Shown: piece after piece, positions 27,142 through 37,027 of the stretch
How the letters are laid out: each line of letters begins with the position of its first letter
Position numbering within the stretch: position 1 is the first letter of the stretch
Assembly: GCA_016937995.1 (NCBI GenBank)
Contig: JAFGVM010000037.1
Location: 1 to 64,000, forward strand
Source: Candidatus Delongbacteria bacterium
GTDB taxonomy: Bacteria > UBA4055
Direction: 5' to 3'
DNA: 64,000 nt
The notes under the pieces: model-generated
Databases searched by the model: none
What the model was told of the DNA's origin: nothing
The model's input: only the letters and a program-made list of their open reading frames with translations
Position numbers and translations under genes: made by a program

Positions 27142-28305
27142 TTATATATAATATTCAAATTTTCTAATTTTTATTTCATCATTGTTATCTATTATGTATA
27201 AATGATCTCCAAGAAATCTGATCGTCATGTTTATACCAAGATCAGTTTCTGTTTTAAACATATCAAGCATTATACTATTTATAAAAACACCATTTTCAAA
27301 TATATCAAAATACAGATCCTTATCATCATCCGTATGTTCTCTTGCGCTCAAAACCCATAATCTACCGAATTTATCTTCCCAAAGTCCATGAACAGCTTTT
27401 CTATAATGAACTTCCGACTTATTTTCTGATATTGTATCATCATTTCTGACAGTTATCTGCCTATTAAGTTTTTGGAGCTCCTGTTCTGTCATTTTAATTT
27501 TTCTATAATGTTTTGATATATCATATTGATCTTTGCCTGAATAGTCATAAACTTTAATTTTATAGTTATCTTCACTAATATCAGCTATATATATATTATT
27601 TTCTGACACTGAATATATCTGCATAAAATCCATCGGGTTAAGTTTGGGTTCTGCAGGATTAAATTCCATCTTTATAAATGTAAGGTCATTAATTTTGTTC
27701 ATTTCAGGATCAAATTTAGAGATCGAGCTTTTCAAGAATACTCTACCTTCTTCTACATCTGCGGTCAGGTCAGTTCCAACCATAAAATTATTTTTGTTTG
27801 ACGGCAAAATAAATTCTGGAGTTCTGTTCCCACATTGTTTACTGTCAATAAAATTACCATCTATATCAAATTTAATTATCTTAAATGTCGACGGATCAGA
27901 TATATATACAATGTCATTTAAAATTACTAAATTCTTTGCCTGTCCATATTCACCCGGACCTGTACCGACATTTCCGAAACTTGTAATGAATTTCCCGTCT
28001 TTGTCGAATTTTTTGATTTTCTGACTGTTATTGTCAACAATGTAAATATTATTTTTGCTGTCTATTGACAAATTTTCAGTTGAGTAGAAAGAACTAAGAG
28101 AATTATCTGACCCATTTTCACCTTTTATTGTAAGAACTTCATTGAATTTGTAATTAAAATCTTTGTTTGCAGGTTCCATTTTATTAATGAAATTTTTTAT
28201 ACCGTTAATTTCTTTTACAGTATAATTTAACTTCTTCTCTTCTTTGTTACTGCAACTAACCAATAATAGTAGTGCGATCATTGTTAATAGTAGATTGTGT
28301 TTCAT
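27142..28305 (-). CDS. 6-bladed beta-propeller lipoprotein
   Basis: 387 residues. Lipoprotein signal ending LLLVSCSN. NHL-type propeller repeats: KNNIYIVDNNSQKIKKFDKDGKFITSFG (split here into KIKKFDKDGKFITSFG and a GTGPGEY loop), then IKFDIDGNFIDS and later KVYDYSGK. This is the FCB-group 6-bladed beta-propeller family, whose function is unclear, perhaps ligand binding at the envelope. I start at ATG 28305 with GGGAG six bases upstream; an in-frame codon further up (28395) would bury the signal peptide. Confidence 0.85.
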   Translation of the reverse strand: MKHNLLLTMIALLLLVSCSNKEEKKLNYTVKEINGIKNFINKMEPANKDFNYKFNEVLTIKGENGSDNSLSSFYSTENLSIDSKNNIYIVDNNSQKIKKFDKDGKFITSFGNVGTGPGEYGQAKNLVILNDIVYISDPSTFKIIKFDIDGNFIDSKQCGNRTPEFILPSNKNNFMVGTDLTADVEEGRVFLKSSISKFDPEMNKINDLTFIKMEFNPAEPKLNPMDFMQIYSVSENNIYIADISEDNYKIKVYDYSGKDQYDISKHYRKIKMTEQELQKLNRQITVRNDDTISENKSEVHYRKAVHGLWEDKFGRLWVLSAREHTDDDKDLYFDIFENGVFINSIMLDMFKTETDLGINMTIRFLGDHLYIIDNNDEIKIRKFEYYI

Positions 28306-28615
28306 TTTACTCCCTCTCCAGGTTTTTATTTTTTGACACACAATTTTGAATAAAGTTGTCATATAATTTATCAGACAATTTAAATTTAGACACAAACATT
28401 AAATATTTTAATATATTTTCTACCAAATGTTAATTTTATTGATCAAAATGTATTATATCTTCGCGAATTGTTCTGACTCACAGATAATGAAATTTAAAAT
28501 TTCAATTTTATATCTTTTAAACTCTTGATTTTGAATTCTTTTTTATATAGATTATTTCAAAGACTTAAATAATAACTAAATATCAGAACGTATTTTTAAT
28601 TAATAAGGAGTTCGT
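28306..28615. other. divergent intergenic region, no gene
   Basis: 310 bases, very AT-rich, between the minus-strand propeller gene and the + strand barrel gene. It should hold both promoters; I see no single convincing pair and no repeats. A good ribosome site AAGGAG precedes the + strand gene. Confidence 0.5.
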
Positions 28616-29161
28616 ATGAAAAAACAGAGTATGATCATTGTTATTATCCTTTTCATGAGCACTTTTCTTTATTCGCTTGATTTAAAAAGTAAAGAATATG
28701 ATCTAGGATTTATGGTAGGACTGTGGATGGGAGGAGATGTTAATATTGAAGGCTATTCTGCAGATAAAGATGGGTGTTTACTGATAAGAGGGTTCGCTGA
28801 TGCTTACCTGATCCCCAAATTAGCAATGGGGGCTTATTTCAATTTCTCACCAGCAACGATCGAAACTGAAGATATTACTGTATTCGAATTTGGAGGTTCT
28901 ATCAAACCACGCTTTCTCATTAGAGAAGATCTCGCAATAAAACCAGGTTTGAACATCGGTTACAGAACTGCAAGCGGTGATGAACCTGAAATAGAGATGG
29001 ATGGATTTGCACTAAATCTCAGTATTGAAGTACAAAAAGCTATGGAAACTATGATCCTTAGTTTCGAGGGAGGTTTTTTATCACAACCTGCTGGAGGAAA
29101 CGAGTGGGTTGAAATTAGCTGGGCACCGATCATGTATCTTGGAGCAGGATTAACTTTCTAA
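28616..29161 (+). CDS. outer membrane beta-barrel protein, unknown function
   Basis: 181 residues. Signal peptide (1-20, ending LYS), then alternating hydrophobic strands with glycine-rich turns (LGFMVGLWMGGDV, LAMGAYFNFSP, IKPGLNIGYRT, YLGAGLTF) and a C-terminal Phe, the signature of a small 8-stranded outer membrane barrel. No family recognised beyond that. Single gene with terminator right after the stop. Confidence 0.82.
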   Translation: MKKQSMIIVIILFMSTFLYSLDLKSKEYDLGFMVGLWMGGDVNIEGYSADKDGCLLIRGFADAYLIPKLAMGAYFNFSPATIETEDITVFEFGGSIKPRFLIREDLAIKPGLNIGYRTASGDEPEIEMDGFALNLSIEVQKAMETMILSFEGGFLSQPAGGNEWVEISWAPIMYLGAGLTF

Positions 29162-29190
29162 AAAAAAACGATCTTACGATCGCTTTTTTT
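29161..29190. terminator. bidirectional terminator between convergent genes
   Basis: CGATC-TTAC-GATCG stem extended by an A-run and a T-run; it serves the barrel gene on the + strand and the DUF4249-like gene on the minus strand. Confidence 0.85.
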
Positions 29191-30159
29191 CTATGGAAGA
29201 CGCTCTTCCAACGACTTTACATAGACCCTATACCTGCTGTTGACACCTGACGAGTTTGCTATAGTAAAAAGTCCAAAACCATTTTCAACATTAGAATAAA
29301 TATCATTCCCTCCATGAGCTCCGCTGGCCTGAAATTCTCTCATAACATTATCAGTTGCAGAGAATACTATAGTATGCAGACCCTCATGGTAAAACTGCCT
29401 CCAGTATAAAGTAAGATCAAGTATATTATAATCAACAAGGTCTTCCCCATACTTTTTCTTGCTTTTAAACATTTTTGTATAAAGTTCATATTCATCCCAA
29501 TAAACTTTTGTGGTATCTTCCAACCAGAAATTCTGATCAGATTTTAATGTATCATCCGGAACTATCATAAATGAAGCCAATCTATCTTCTTCTAATAAAA
29601 TTTCGGGATCGAAATTGCATTTCAACATCTCATTATCGAAAATACTCTCCCCTCTCCTATATAATAATGTATCTATAACAGTAGGAGCTTGATCTATAGA
29701 AAGAATTGGCAATGAGGTCTCAGGATTAGTGGCAAATATATTGGTCAAAGGCGGAGGACAAACGGTCTGTGCTGAAACAGATATAAAACCGCTATGATAT
29801 GCTTCCAGTTTATACTCGAAGCCAGGTTTAAATCCTCCTGAAAATATCATTCTGTCCAAATAATAAACTCCGGGAGTATCTTCAAACTCCTGAAGTGTTC
29901 CGACCTCTGTAAATAATAGAGAGTCCGGTGCTTTTTCATAAAGTTCAACTGTAGCTCCAGTTATGCCAAGATTATCCATAGTGACCGATTCATTTACAGT
30001 TGCTGTTCTTGAAAGATATAGTTCTGAAATAGTTGAATCTGCCTGAGCAAACAAGTACATGACCATTGTTTCATCATATTCAGTCGATTCTCCATTCTCA
30101 CAGGAAATAAAAGTGAGTAGTAATATTATTGATAAAAGTGTTATAATTGTTTTTTTCAT
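29191..30159 (-). CDS. DUF4249-like lipoprotein
   Basis: 322 residues. Lipoprotein signal with lipobox FISC, an early carboxypeptidase-regulatory-like stretch (ITGATVELYEK ... GVYYLD) and a C-terminal beta-rich part ending YRVYVKSLEER. This layout follows DUF4249 proteins, which in FCB genomes usually sit beside a TonB-dependent receptor, as here (143 bases upstream). Likely an outer-membrane partner of that receptor. Family match is by pattern only. Confidence 0.7.
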   Translation of the reverse strand: MKKTIITLLSIILLLTFISCENGESTEYDETMVMYLFAQADSTISELYLSRTATVNESVTMDNLGITGATVELYEKAPDSLLFTEVGTLQEFEDTPGVYYLDRMIFSGGFKPGFEYKLEAYHSGFISVSAQTVCPPPLTNIFATNPETSLPILSIDQAPTVIDTLLYRRGESIFDNEMLKCNFDPEILLEEDRLASFMIVPDDTLKSDQNFWLEDTTKVYWDEYELYTKMFKSKKKYGEDLVDYNILDLTLYWRQFYHEGLHTIVFSATDNVMREFQASGAHGGNDIYSNVENGFGLFTIANSSGVNSRYRVYVKSLEERLP

Positions 30160-30198
30160 AGTTGTTCTCTTTTTCTTCTCTTCTTTTATGTCATGCTG

Positions 30199-30282
30199 AT
30201 CCCGATTTATCGGGACAATATCTATCTTTTTATCTTTTTTTGACCCTGTCCCGATGAATCGGGATCAGGGTGACGAACCATT
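30199..30282. repeat. nested TCCCGAT-type palindromes
   Basis: Two copies of TCCCGAT(T/G)(T/A)ATCGGGA at 30200-30215 and 30249-30264; the second is nested in an outer CCCTG/CAGGG pair followed by GTGACGAA. The same outer motif lies near 40.82 kb (ACCCTGAA ... TTCAGGGTGACGAA). Confidence 0.75.
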
Positions 30283-30302
30283 CCTTTGACCCTATACCCT
30301 AA

Positions 30303-32546
30303 TTAAAACGAATAACTCAGCCTTATCGATGGTAATCTAGGCAGCATCGGGAATACAGACCGTTCTATTACATTCGTAGCCTCATTCTCTTTATAAATAT
30401 AAGACTGTACATTCTCTCTGTCTGTCAAATTGAGAATACTTAAATTCAGCAACAGTTTTCTGTCGTTTTTAAAGAACCATATGTAATTTCCTGAAATATC
30501 CAATCTGAAATAATCGGGATATCTCTGAGCATTATAATCCCCTTTTATCGCATTTATCGTCTCTTCACCGTTTGCCTGGATCTCAGTATAATAACCTATG
30601 TTCTCTGTGAAAGGTTTTCCTGAAGTATATGTCATTGTAGTCCCAAAACTCATATTCTTATTTACATGATAGTTTACCGTAGTTTTAAAACTGTGCGGAA
30701 CATCCCAGTAGGCATCAAAAGTATTCTCATCTTCTTTACTGTCATCGATAGTCTTTTCAACCTTTCCGTAAGTATATGACATGTTTCCATTGAACTTACC
30801 GACCTGCTTTTCGATCATAAATTCGATACCGTATGCCTGTGCGTTGCTGTTAACAAAGAAACTGTCGACAATCATTTCCTCAATTGCATCATCCATAGTT
30901 GCTCTGTCCTCTTTCCAGTTCTGAAGATTCTGCATGTACTTGTAATAACCTTCTATTGTGAACTTAAGATCCTGTCCAAATATTTTCTCAGTAAGTTCCC
31001 ATCCTAGCGACAAATTATCACAAATTGCAGGTTCTACAGAATCATCTATTACGAACCAGTTATCAACAAAGGATAAACTCTGCTCTTCCGATTGTACTGT
31101 AAAAAGATACTGGTAATATCTTCCTCCGCTTAATGTAAGCGAATTATTTACATCGAGCATATATTTCAGGCTTAATCTTGGAGAGATCAGGAATTTATGA
31201 TCATTCATCAGATCATCATTATAATTTAACCTGATACCTGGTTTTAGAGTAAATACTGAATTCCAGGTATTTGAAGATTCTAAGAAAAGAGATGTTATAT
31301 AGCTTTTTGAATCAATATCCATAAGAACATTGTCAACTACTATCTGTTTAAATGTTGTACCGAATTTCTGTATTTCAAATCCTGCTTTGATCTTGTTGTT
31401 ATTGGTTATAAAATATTCGTAAGTGTTTTTAAAAGATATATCCTGTACTTCATTAACATAGGAGAACGCATCGAAACTTTCCATATCTATATTAAATTGC
31501 GAATAGGAGAGTTTGAATACAGAGAATATTTTTGGAGAGAAAATATGTCTCCACCTGAGTGCATAGGTATCATTTCCCCATCCCAGGTTCATGTTAAAAG
31601 CATCAAATGCCAGATCGTCTGAGCCCATATAAGTGCTGAAAATAACTCTGTCATCTGTTCCGAAGTCCTGATAGATCTGCCCCTGACCATCCCAGAAATA
31701 ATAAGTCGGGTATTCATCACCAAGCATATTTAAGATCGGGTCGATATGGCTTCTTCTGGCAGCCAACAAAAATCCTCCACTGAAAACAGGACCTGTAACC
31801 ACCGCTTCACTTGCAAATAAGGACAATGACAGATTTCCTTCAAATTTCTCTCTGTTACCGTCCCTGCTGCGAATATCTAGTACTGCACCTAATCTGCCGC
31901 CATATTCAGCAGGATACGCTGATTTGATCAGTTTTGAGTCTCTGAGAGCGTCTGTAATAAATGTTGAGAAAACTCCGAACAGATGAGAAGGGTTGTATAC
32001 CGGTATTTCATCGTACAATATCAGATTATGATCGTTATTGCCACCTCGAACATACAGTCCAGTGGAGTAATCTGAAACAGAGACAACTCCGGGTAAAGTT
32101 TGTATAGACCTGAAAAGGTCCGGCTGAATAAAAGTTGTGGAAGTTTTTATCTCTCTGGGTTTTAACTTAAGCTGACCGCTTCGGATATTCATTACTTCAT
32201 CCGCAGCTTCATCAGCCTCGACTTCGACCTGAATAGCATCTATCTCTATTTCAACTGGTTTTAATTTGATCTCTTTCTTTAATGACTGATACTGAAGAAT
32301 GGTTATCTCCTCTGAAAATGATGAATATCCCATGAACTTGACCAGCAGTGTAAATTTTCCACTTGGGATATTCGATATGACAAAATAACCGTTATTGTTT
32401 GTCGCTGAACCCAGTTTTGTACCATCTATATAAACATTTACATCACTGATAGCTTCACCGTCAGATGCATCTCTGACAAAACCCGATATCGTAGCTGAAT
32501 AAATTATAGATAATATTGCAAGTAATATAAATAAGGTATATTTCAA
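30303..32546 (-). CDS. TonB-dependent receptor with carboxypeptidase-like N-terminal domain
   Basis: 747 residues. Signal peptide, a CarboxypepD_reg-like domain (about 18-100: ISGFVRDASDGEAISDVNVYIDG), a linker with Glu-rich EVEADEAADE, a plug domain (LPGVVSVSDYSTGLYVRGGNNDHNLILYDEIPVYNP region) and an outer membrane barrel ending in SYSF. Imports a ligand across the outer membrane using TonB energy; ligand unknown. No separate TonB box is obvious. TTG start with AAGGAAA upstream. Followed by the DUF4249-like lipoprotein in the same direction. Confidence 0.92.
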   Translation of the reverse strand: MKYTLFILLAILSIIYSATISGFVRDASDGEAISDVNVYIDGTKLGSATNNNGYFVISNIPSGKFTLLVKFMGYSSFSEEITILQYQSLKKEIKLKPVEIEIDAIQVEVEADEAADEVMNIRSGQLKLKPREIKTSTTFIQPDLFRSIQTLPGVVSVSDYSTGLYVRGGNNDHNLILYDEIPVYNPSHLFGVFSTFITDALRDSKLIKSAYPAEYGGRLGAVLDIRSRDGNREKFEGNLSLSLFASEAVVTGPVFSGGFLLAARRSHIDPILNMLGDEYPTYYFWDGQGQIYQDFGTDDRVIFSTYMGSDDLAFDAFNMNLGWGNDTYALRWRHIFSPKIFSVFKLSYSQFNIDMESFDAFSYVNEVQDISFKNTYEYFITNNNKIKAGFEIQKFGTTFKQIVVDNVLMDIDSKSYITSLFLESSNTWNSVFTLKPGIRLNYNDDLMNDHKFLISPRLSLKYMLDVNNSLTLSGGRYYQYLFTVQSEEQSLSFVDNWFVIDDSVEPAICDNLSLGWELTEKIFGQDLKFTIEGYYKYMQNLQNWKEDRATMDDAIEEMIVDSFFVNSNAQAYGIEFMIEKQVGKFNGNMSYTYGKVEKTIDDSKEDENTFDAYWDVPHSFKTTVNYHVNKNMSFGTTMTYTSGKPFTENIGYYTEIQANGEETINAIKGDYNAQRYPDYFRLDISGNYIWFFKNDRKLLLNLSILNLTDRENVQSYIYKENEATNVIERSVFPMLPRLPSIRLSYSF

Positions 32547-32586
32547 TTAATTTCCTTTATTTTATTGTCAACCTGAACTTGGCTTG

Positions 32587-32657
32587 TCCCGATTTGTCGG
32601 GAATTCAGGATCTTTTTTATGATTTGGATATAGTATAGGAACGCAATCCTGCGTTCC
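32587..32657. repeat. two dispersed palindromes between receptor and RND genes
   Basis: TCCCGATTTGTCGGGA (32587-32602) and GGAACGCA-ATCC-TGCGTTCC (32638-32657). The second type also occurs at 38698-38717 and, degenerate, at 60111-60130. Confidence 0.75.
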
Positions 32658-35600
32658 TTACATATCATACCCTTTTTCAACCCGAATTTCTAATGCTTCG
32701 TTCAATGTTATACCTTTTTTTCTTTTCATTTTACAAGTAAGACTGTCTATTAACGAATAAACTACAGGAAGAACCAAAAGAGTAAGGATCGTCGCGAATG
32801 CCAGTCCAAATGAAATACTCACTGCCATAGGTTTCCACATTTTAACAGATTCCGAGGTCGATATGATCATTGGAACAAGTCCAAAAATAGTTGTAATTGT
32901 AGTCAAAATGATTGGTCTGAGTCTGGTCTTTCCCGCATTGATAAGACTATTCCATCTATCTGTTCCTTTGTCTCTTTCCTTATTAATAAAATCAACAAAT
33001 ACAATAGAATCGTTAACAACAATTCCGGCAAGTGCCACCACTGCTATCATGGATAATATAGAGAAAGGAGTTGCAGTACTTATAAGGCCTATAATTACCC
33101 CTATGAAAGCAAATGGTATAGTTATCATGACTATTAGAGGCTGAATATAAGATTTGAATTGCGTTCCCAATATCATATATATAAGTATAATTGCTATTAA
33201 AAATGCTACATAAAGTGATTTAAAACTCTTTGATCTCTCATCACTTACTCCGCCGACCTCGATCTTATATCCGGGATTTTCCTTTTCAAAATTTTCAAGA
33301 ACTCCTGTAATATTCTTTACTTTACTGCCGAACAGTATTTCATTTACTTCACTTGGAGTTCTCATTGCTTTCTTACCGTTCTTATTATACGCTCCTGTGG
33401 CAGCTGTAATTGATACTGTCCTGTTACCGTCCCTGTGTGAAATTCTTGAAATCGTATTGGATATCTCAAATTTAGCTATATCATTCAAAATTATCTTTTT
33501 TCCGGTTCTGGTAGATATTTTCATATTCTCTATCTGATCAATAGTGCTCAGACTGTTTTCAGACAATTTCAATCTGATATTAAATTTATCTGATCTCTCA
33601 TTAAGTTCAGATATCACTTTACCTGTTGAAGCAGTTCTGATTATACCAGCTAGTTCAGCTACAGACAACCCGTAAATGGCCAGTTTTTCATAATAAGGAT
33701 ATATTTTCAATTCCTTCTTACCAACATCAAGATCGTCATCTATATCGTCAACACCTTCAATATCAGCCAGTAATGATTTGATATTCTCGGAATGATCTTT
33801 TAATTTCTTCATATCATCACCAAGTATTCTCAATTCTACATCCTCACCTGTCGGTGGTCCACTTCTTCCGGTGGATATTTTATAGCTGACTATTTCAGGT
33901 ACTTTATTCATGAATTTTCTTACATCACCCATCATTGTGTTAACATCAATTGTCAAGCTGTCAGCATCAATCAGGTCTACTCTCAACTCGATCATGTTAG
34001 TTCCTTCGTTCCAGAAAGATCTGTCAGACTGCTGACCAACATTTGAATTCAATGACTGAAAATTTTCCTGATAAGGTAAAGACATTATGAAATTTTCAAG
34101 GATTGTAGTAAGTGAATCTGTTTTCTCTAGATATGTACCGGCAAAAGTTTCAGCTTTTATAGTTAATGTTGTTGGAGCTGATTTCGGAAAAAATTCAAAT
34201 TTCACATAACCTTTGACAACTGCTGTAAATGATATTATCAATGCAATAGTCACTGTTGAGATCACAAGCGATCTACGTTTCAAAAAACCTACAAGAAGGT
34301 TACCGTAATTATTGACCAGTTTTTTGTAAAAATGTCCCTCAGATTTAGATTTATCATGTGGTTTGGAAAAATCTGCAAGGTGGGATGGTAATATGAAAAG
34401 TGCTTCGAATAATGATGCAAATAATGCAAGTGAAACAACTTTTGGAAATACTCCGAGAAATTTTCCCATATTGCCCTCCATCATGAGTAATGGAAGAAAA
34501 GCAGCGATAGTTGTCATCACAGCAGCGATTACAGGCCACATTACCTCCTGAGATCCTTTTATCGCAGCTTCTTTAGGAGTCATCCCGTCCTCAATATTCC
34601 TGTGAACATTCTCTATTACAACTATTGCATCATCCACTACCATACCGAGGACCAGAACAAGCGCAAAAAGACTCAAGTTGTTTATTGTTATTCCAAAATA
34701 CTTCATCAACCAGAAGGTCATCATAAATGAAAAAGGGATCCCCATTGCTGCAAATATTGCATTTCTCCATCCAATGAAGACCAATAAAACTATAAAAACA
34801 AGAACTATGCCGAATAGCGCGGAATATGAAAGAGTGGAAATATTACTTTTTACAGCTATAGATTCATCATTCACGATCCTGGCTCTAATGTCATTATAAT
34901 TCTCTGGTACGGTCTTAAGATATTTCTTTATGTTAGAAATTATATCAAGAATGTTACCATCTGTATTTTGGTATAGATAAAGATTTATGCTCTCCTTGCC
35001 GTCAAGTCTTGTTTTTATATTTACATCTTCATATGTATCAACAACCTGGGCAATATCTCTGATCCTGATAATGTTTCCGTTCTCAAAAGTCTTAAGAATT
35101 ACATATTTGATCTCATCAACAGTATTAAATTCGCCCATGGTCCTTATAAGAACTTCTGACTTGCCTGCAACAATACTGCCACCAGGAAGGTTTAAATTCT
35201 TAGCTACGACAGCATTCTCAATATCTGAGAATGAAATATTAAAATATTCCATTTTTGTCTTATCAGGCTCAATCCTGATCTCTCTGTTCTTCGCACCTTT
35301 AAGCTCGACTTTTGATACATACTGGATCTTCGCAAGATCATCTTTAAGGTTCTCTGCTATTCTCTTTAGACCATCCGGAGTATATGTTGCTCCCTCTATT
35401 GCAACCGTACAAATAGATTTAAGGTCTTTAATACTGATATTCTGCATATAAGGATCACTTGCGTCTTGTGGTAAGGATCTTAATTTGTCAAGTTCCCTTG
35501 ATACGTCTGTCCACGCTTTATCAATATTTGCAGTTGTTGTAAGGTTAAGATTAATGACAGCTCTGCCCTCGTAGGCTGTTGATGTTATATAATCTATATC

Positions 35601-35825
35601 GGTAATATCAGCTAGCTCATCCTCGATCTCTGAAATGATAAGTTTCTCAATCTCTTCAGGTGCAACACCCGGATAATTCACTGTAATCATGAATCTGCCC
35701 CATTCTATCTGAGGCATGGATTCCTTAGGTATATTTATGGTAGTATATATTCCCAGTATGAAAATGATTATCATTGTCATATTAACAAGAACGGGATTAT
35801 TTACTGAAAACTTAGGTAAATTCAT
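32658..35825 (-). CDS. RND efflux pump inner-membrane transporter (HAE1/AcrB family)
   Basis: 1055 residues, normal length. Twelve membrane segments with the usual internal duplication; N-terminal helix NNPVLVNMTMIIIFILGIYTTI then the porter domain; proton-relay aspartates in TM4 as GMVVDDAIVVIENVHR and the second-half counterpart GIVVNDSIVFVDF. Works with a periplasmic fusion protein and an outer membrane channel to export small molecules. It is the third gene of a tolC, fusion protein, pump operon; four bases separate it from the fusion protein gene. Substrate cannot be read. Confidence 0.95.
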   Translation of the reverse strand: MNLPKFSVNNPVLVNMTMIIIFILGIYTTINIPKESMPQIEWGRFMITVNYPGVAPEEIEKLIISEIEDELADITDIDYITSTAYEGRAVINLNLTTTANIDKAWTDVSRELDKLRSLPQDASDPYMQNISIKDLKSICTVAIEGATYTPDGLKRIAENLKDDLAKIQYVSKVELKGAKNREIRIEPDKTKMEYFNISFSDIENAVVAKNLNLPGGSIVAGKSEVLIRTMGEFNTVDEIKYVILKTFENGNIIRIRDIAQVVDTYEDVNIKTRLDGKESINLYLYQNTDGNILDIISNIKKYLKTVPENYNDIRARIVNDESIAVKSNISTLSYSALFGIVLVFIVLLVFIGWRNAIFAAMGIPFSFMMTFWLMKYFGITINNLSLFALVLVLGMVVDDAIVVIENVHRNIEDGMTPKEAAIKGSQEVMWPVIAAVMTTIAAFLPLLMMEGNMGKFLGVFPKVVSLALFASLFEALFILPSHLADFSKPHDKSKSEGHFYKKLVNNYGNLLVGFLKRRSLVISTVTIALIISFTAVVKGYVKFEFFPKSAPTTLTIKAETFAGTYLEKTDSLTTILENFIMSLPYQENFQSLNSNVGQQSDRSFWNEGTNMIELRVDLIDADSLTIDVNTMMGDVRKFMNKVPEIVSYKISTGRSGPPTGEDVELRILGDDMKKLKDHSENIKSLLADIEGVDDIDDDLDVGKKELKIYPYYEKLAIYGLSVAELAGIIRTASTGKVISELNERSDKFNIRLKLSENSLSTIDQIENMKISTRTGKKIILNDIAKFEISNTISRISHRDGNRTVSITAATGAYNKNGKKAMRTPSEVNEILFGSKVKNITGVLENFEKENPGYKIEVGGVSDERSKSFKSLYVAFLIAIILIYMILGTQFKSYIQPLIVMITIPFAFIGVIIGLISTATPFSILSMIAVVALAGIVVNDSIVFVDFINKERDKGTDRWNSLINAGKTRLRPIILTTITTIFGLVPMIISTSESVKMWKPMAVSISFGLAFATILTLLVLPVVYSLIDSLTCKMKRKKGITLNEALEIRVEKGYDM

Positions 35826-35829
35826 AATA

Positions 35830-36915
35830 TTATTTCCCGTATATTTTAACTATAGTTCCGTTCGATAAAGCTTCTGTACCCGACACAACGATCTTTTCGC
35901 CCGGCTCAAGACCACTCAGGATAACAACACTGTTCCCGTATTTTTTTCCGATAGTAACTTGTCTTTTATTTGCAATATTCTCACTGTTGACTGTATAAAC
36001 AAAGTATTTCCCATACTCTTCAATTACATTATCAAAGTCTGTATATATCAAATTTTCAAGTTTTTCAGCAACTATTTTACCCTCAACTATCATACCGGGC
36101 AAAAGGTACTGGTCCTGATTTTCTATCTCAACCTCTACAGGATAAGTTCCCGAAGCATCAGGTTTTTTGCCGATACCTTTCACTTTACCTTCAACTTTTT
36201 TTTCAGAACCGTTGTGCTTTACAAATACTGAATTCCCGTTCTTTATACTTACTATATCATTCTCGGAAACTCCTGTTTTGATCAATAATCTTTCACAGTT
36301 AACTATTGAGGCGACAGGCTGTCCCATTCCGACAAATTGCCCCTCTTTAATATTCAACTGAGTTATTGAACCGTTTACAGGAGAAGTAAATTTTGAATTG
36401 TCGTAATTTAATTTAGCCTTTTCAACGTTTGCTTTTGCACCTTCATAAACAGCTTCAGACTTTTTAAGAGCACTTTGATCATTTGTTAACTCATACTTGG
36501 ATACCTGTCCGTTCTTAAATAGTTTCTCAGTAGTTTCCAATTTGATCTTTGCGGCATCCAGCGTTGCTTCGGCAGACTTCATATCAGCTTTTGCCTGATC
36601 GTAGCTGATCTTGTAATTCTGTGCATCAAGAGTGGCGATCGCTTCGCCTTTTTTCACAAAATCACCAAGCTTCTTTTCTATTGTTCTTACCTTGCCAGAA
36701 ACTTCACTATAATAAACTATATCAGTAATACCTTCGAGTTTACCTGTGATATCAGCAAATAACTGCAGATCATTGCTCTTTACATTCTCAACTTTTACAA
36801 CAGTTATTTGAGCTTCGGGTTTAGCTTTTTTCTGTTGCTGTCCTGAATTATCATTTGAGCATGAACTTAGAACCAGTATCATGATCATTGCTGCTGTTGT
36901 TAATAATTTCTTCAT
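35830..36915 (-). CDS. RND periplasmic membrane fusion protein
   Basis: 361 residues. Lipoprotein signal with SSCSND, then the HlyD/AcrA fold: a biotinyl-lipoyl half (GKVRTIEKKLGDFVKKGEAIATLDAQNY), a coiled-coil hairpin rich in Ala/Lys/Glu (about 95-175), the second lipoyl half (SPVNGSITQLNIKEGQFVGMGQPVASIV) and beta-barrel and proximal domains. Links the RND pump to TolC. Middle gene of the operon. Confidence 0.95.
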   Translation of the reverse strand: MKKLLTTAAMIMILVLSSCSNDNSGQQQKKAKPEAQITVVKVENVKSNDLQLFADITGKLEGITDIVYYSEVSGKVRTIEKKLGDFVKKGEAIATLDAQNYKISYDQAKADMKSAEATLDAAKIKLETTEKLFKNGQVSKYELTNDQSALKKSEAVYEGAKANVEKAKLNYDNSKFTSPVNGSITQLNIKEGQFVGMGQPVASIVNCERLLIKTGVSENDIVSIKNGNSVFVKHNGSEKKVEGKVKGIGKKPDASGTYPVEVEIENQDQYLLPGMIVEGKIVAEKLENLIYTDFDNVIEEYGKYFVYTVNSENIANKRQVTIGKKYGNSVVILSGLEPGEKIVVSGTEALSNGTIVKIYGK

Positions 36916-36948
36916 TTTATATTCCTAGTTTTAAATTTCTCTGTTATT

Positions 36949-37019
36949 TGTCATCCTCGTGCTCGACACGGGGATCCACTCTTTTATGGATATCCGGATC
37001 AAGTCCGAATATGACGTCC
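36949..37019. repeat. two inverted-repeat elements between tolC and the fusion protein gene
   Basis: Element one (36949-36977) reads TGTCATCCTCG ... CGGGGATCC; element two (36988-37019) reads GGATATCCGGATCAAG then TCCGAATATGACG. They are opposite-facing members of the same TCAAG-containing family found at 23103, 48248, 56866 and 62796. They sit within the operon, so could form RNA hairpins that tune relative expression. Confidence 0.75.
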
Positions 37020-37027
37020 ATGTTTAA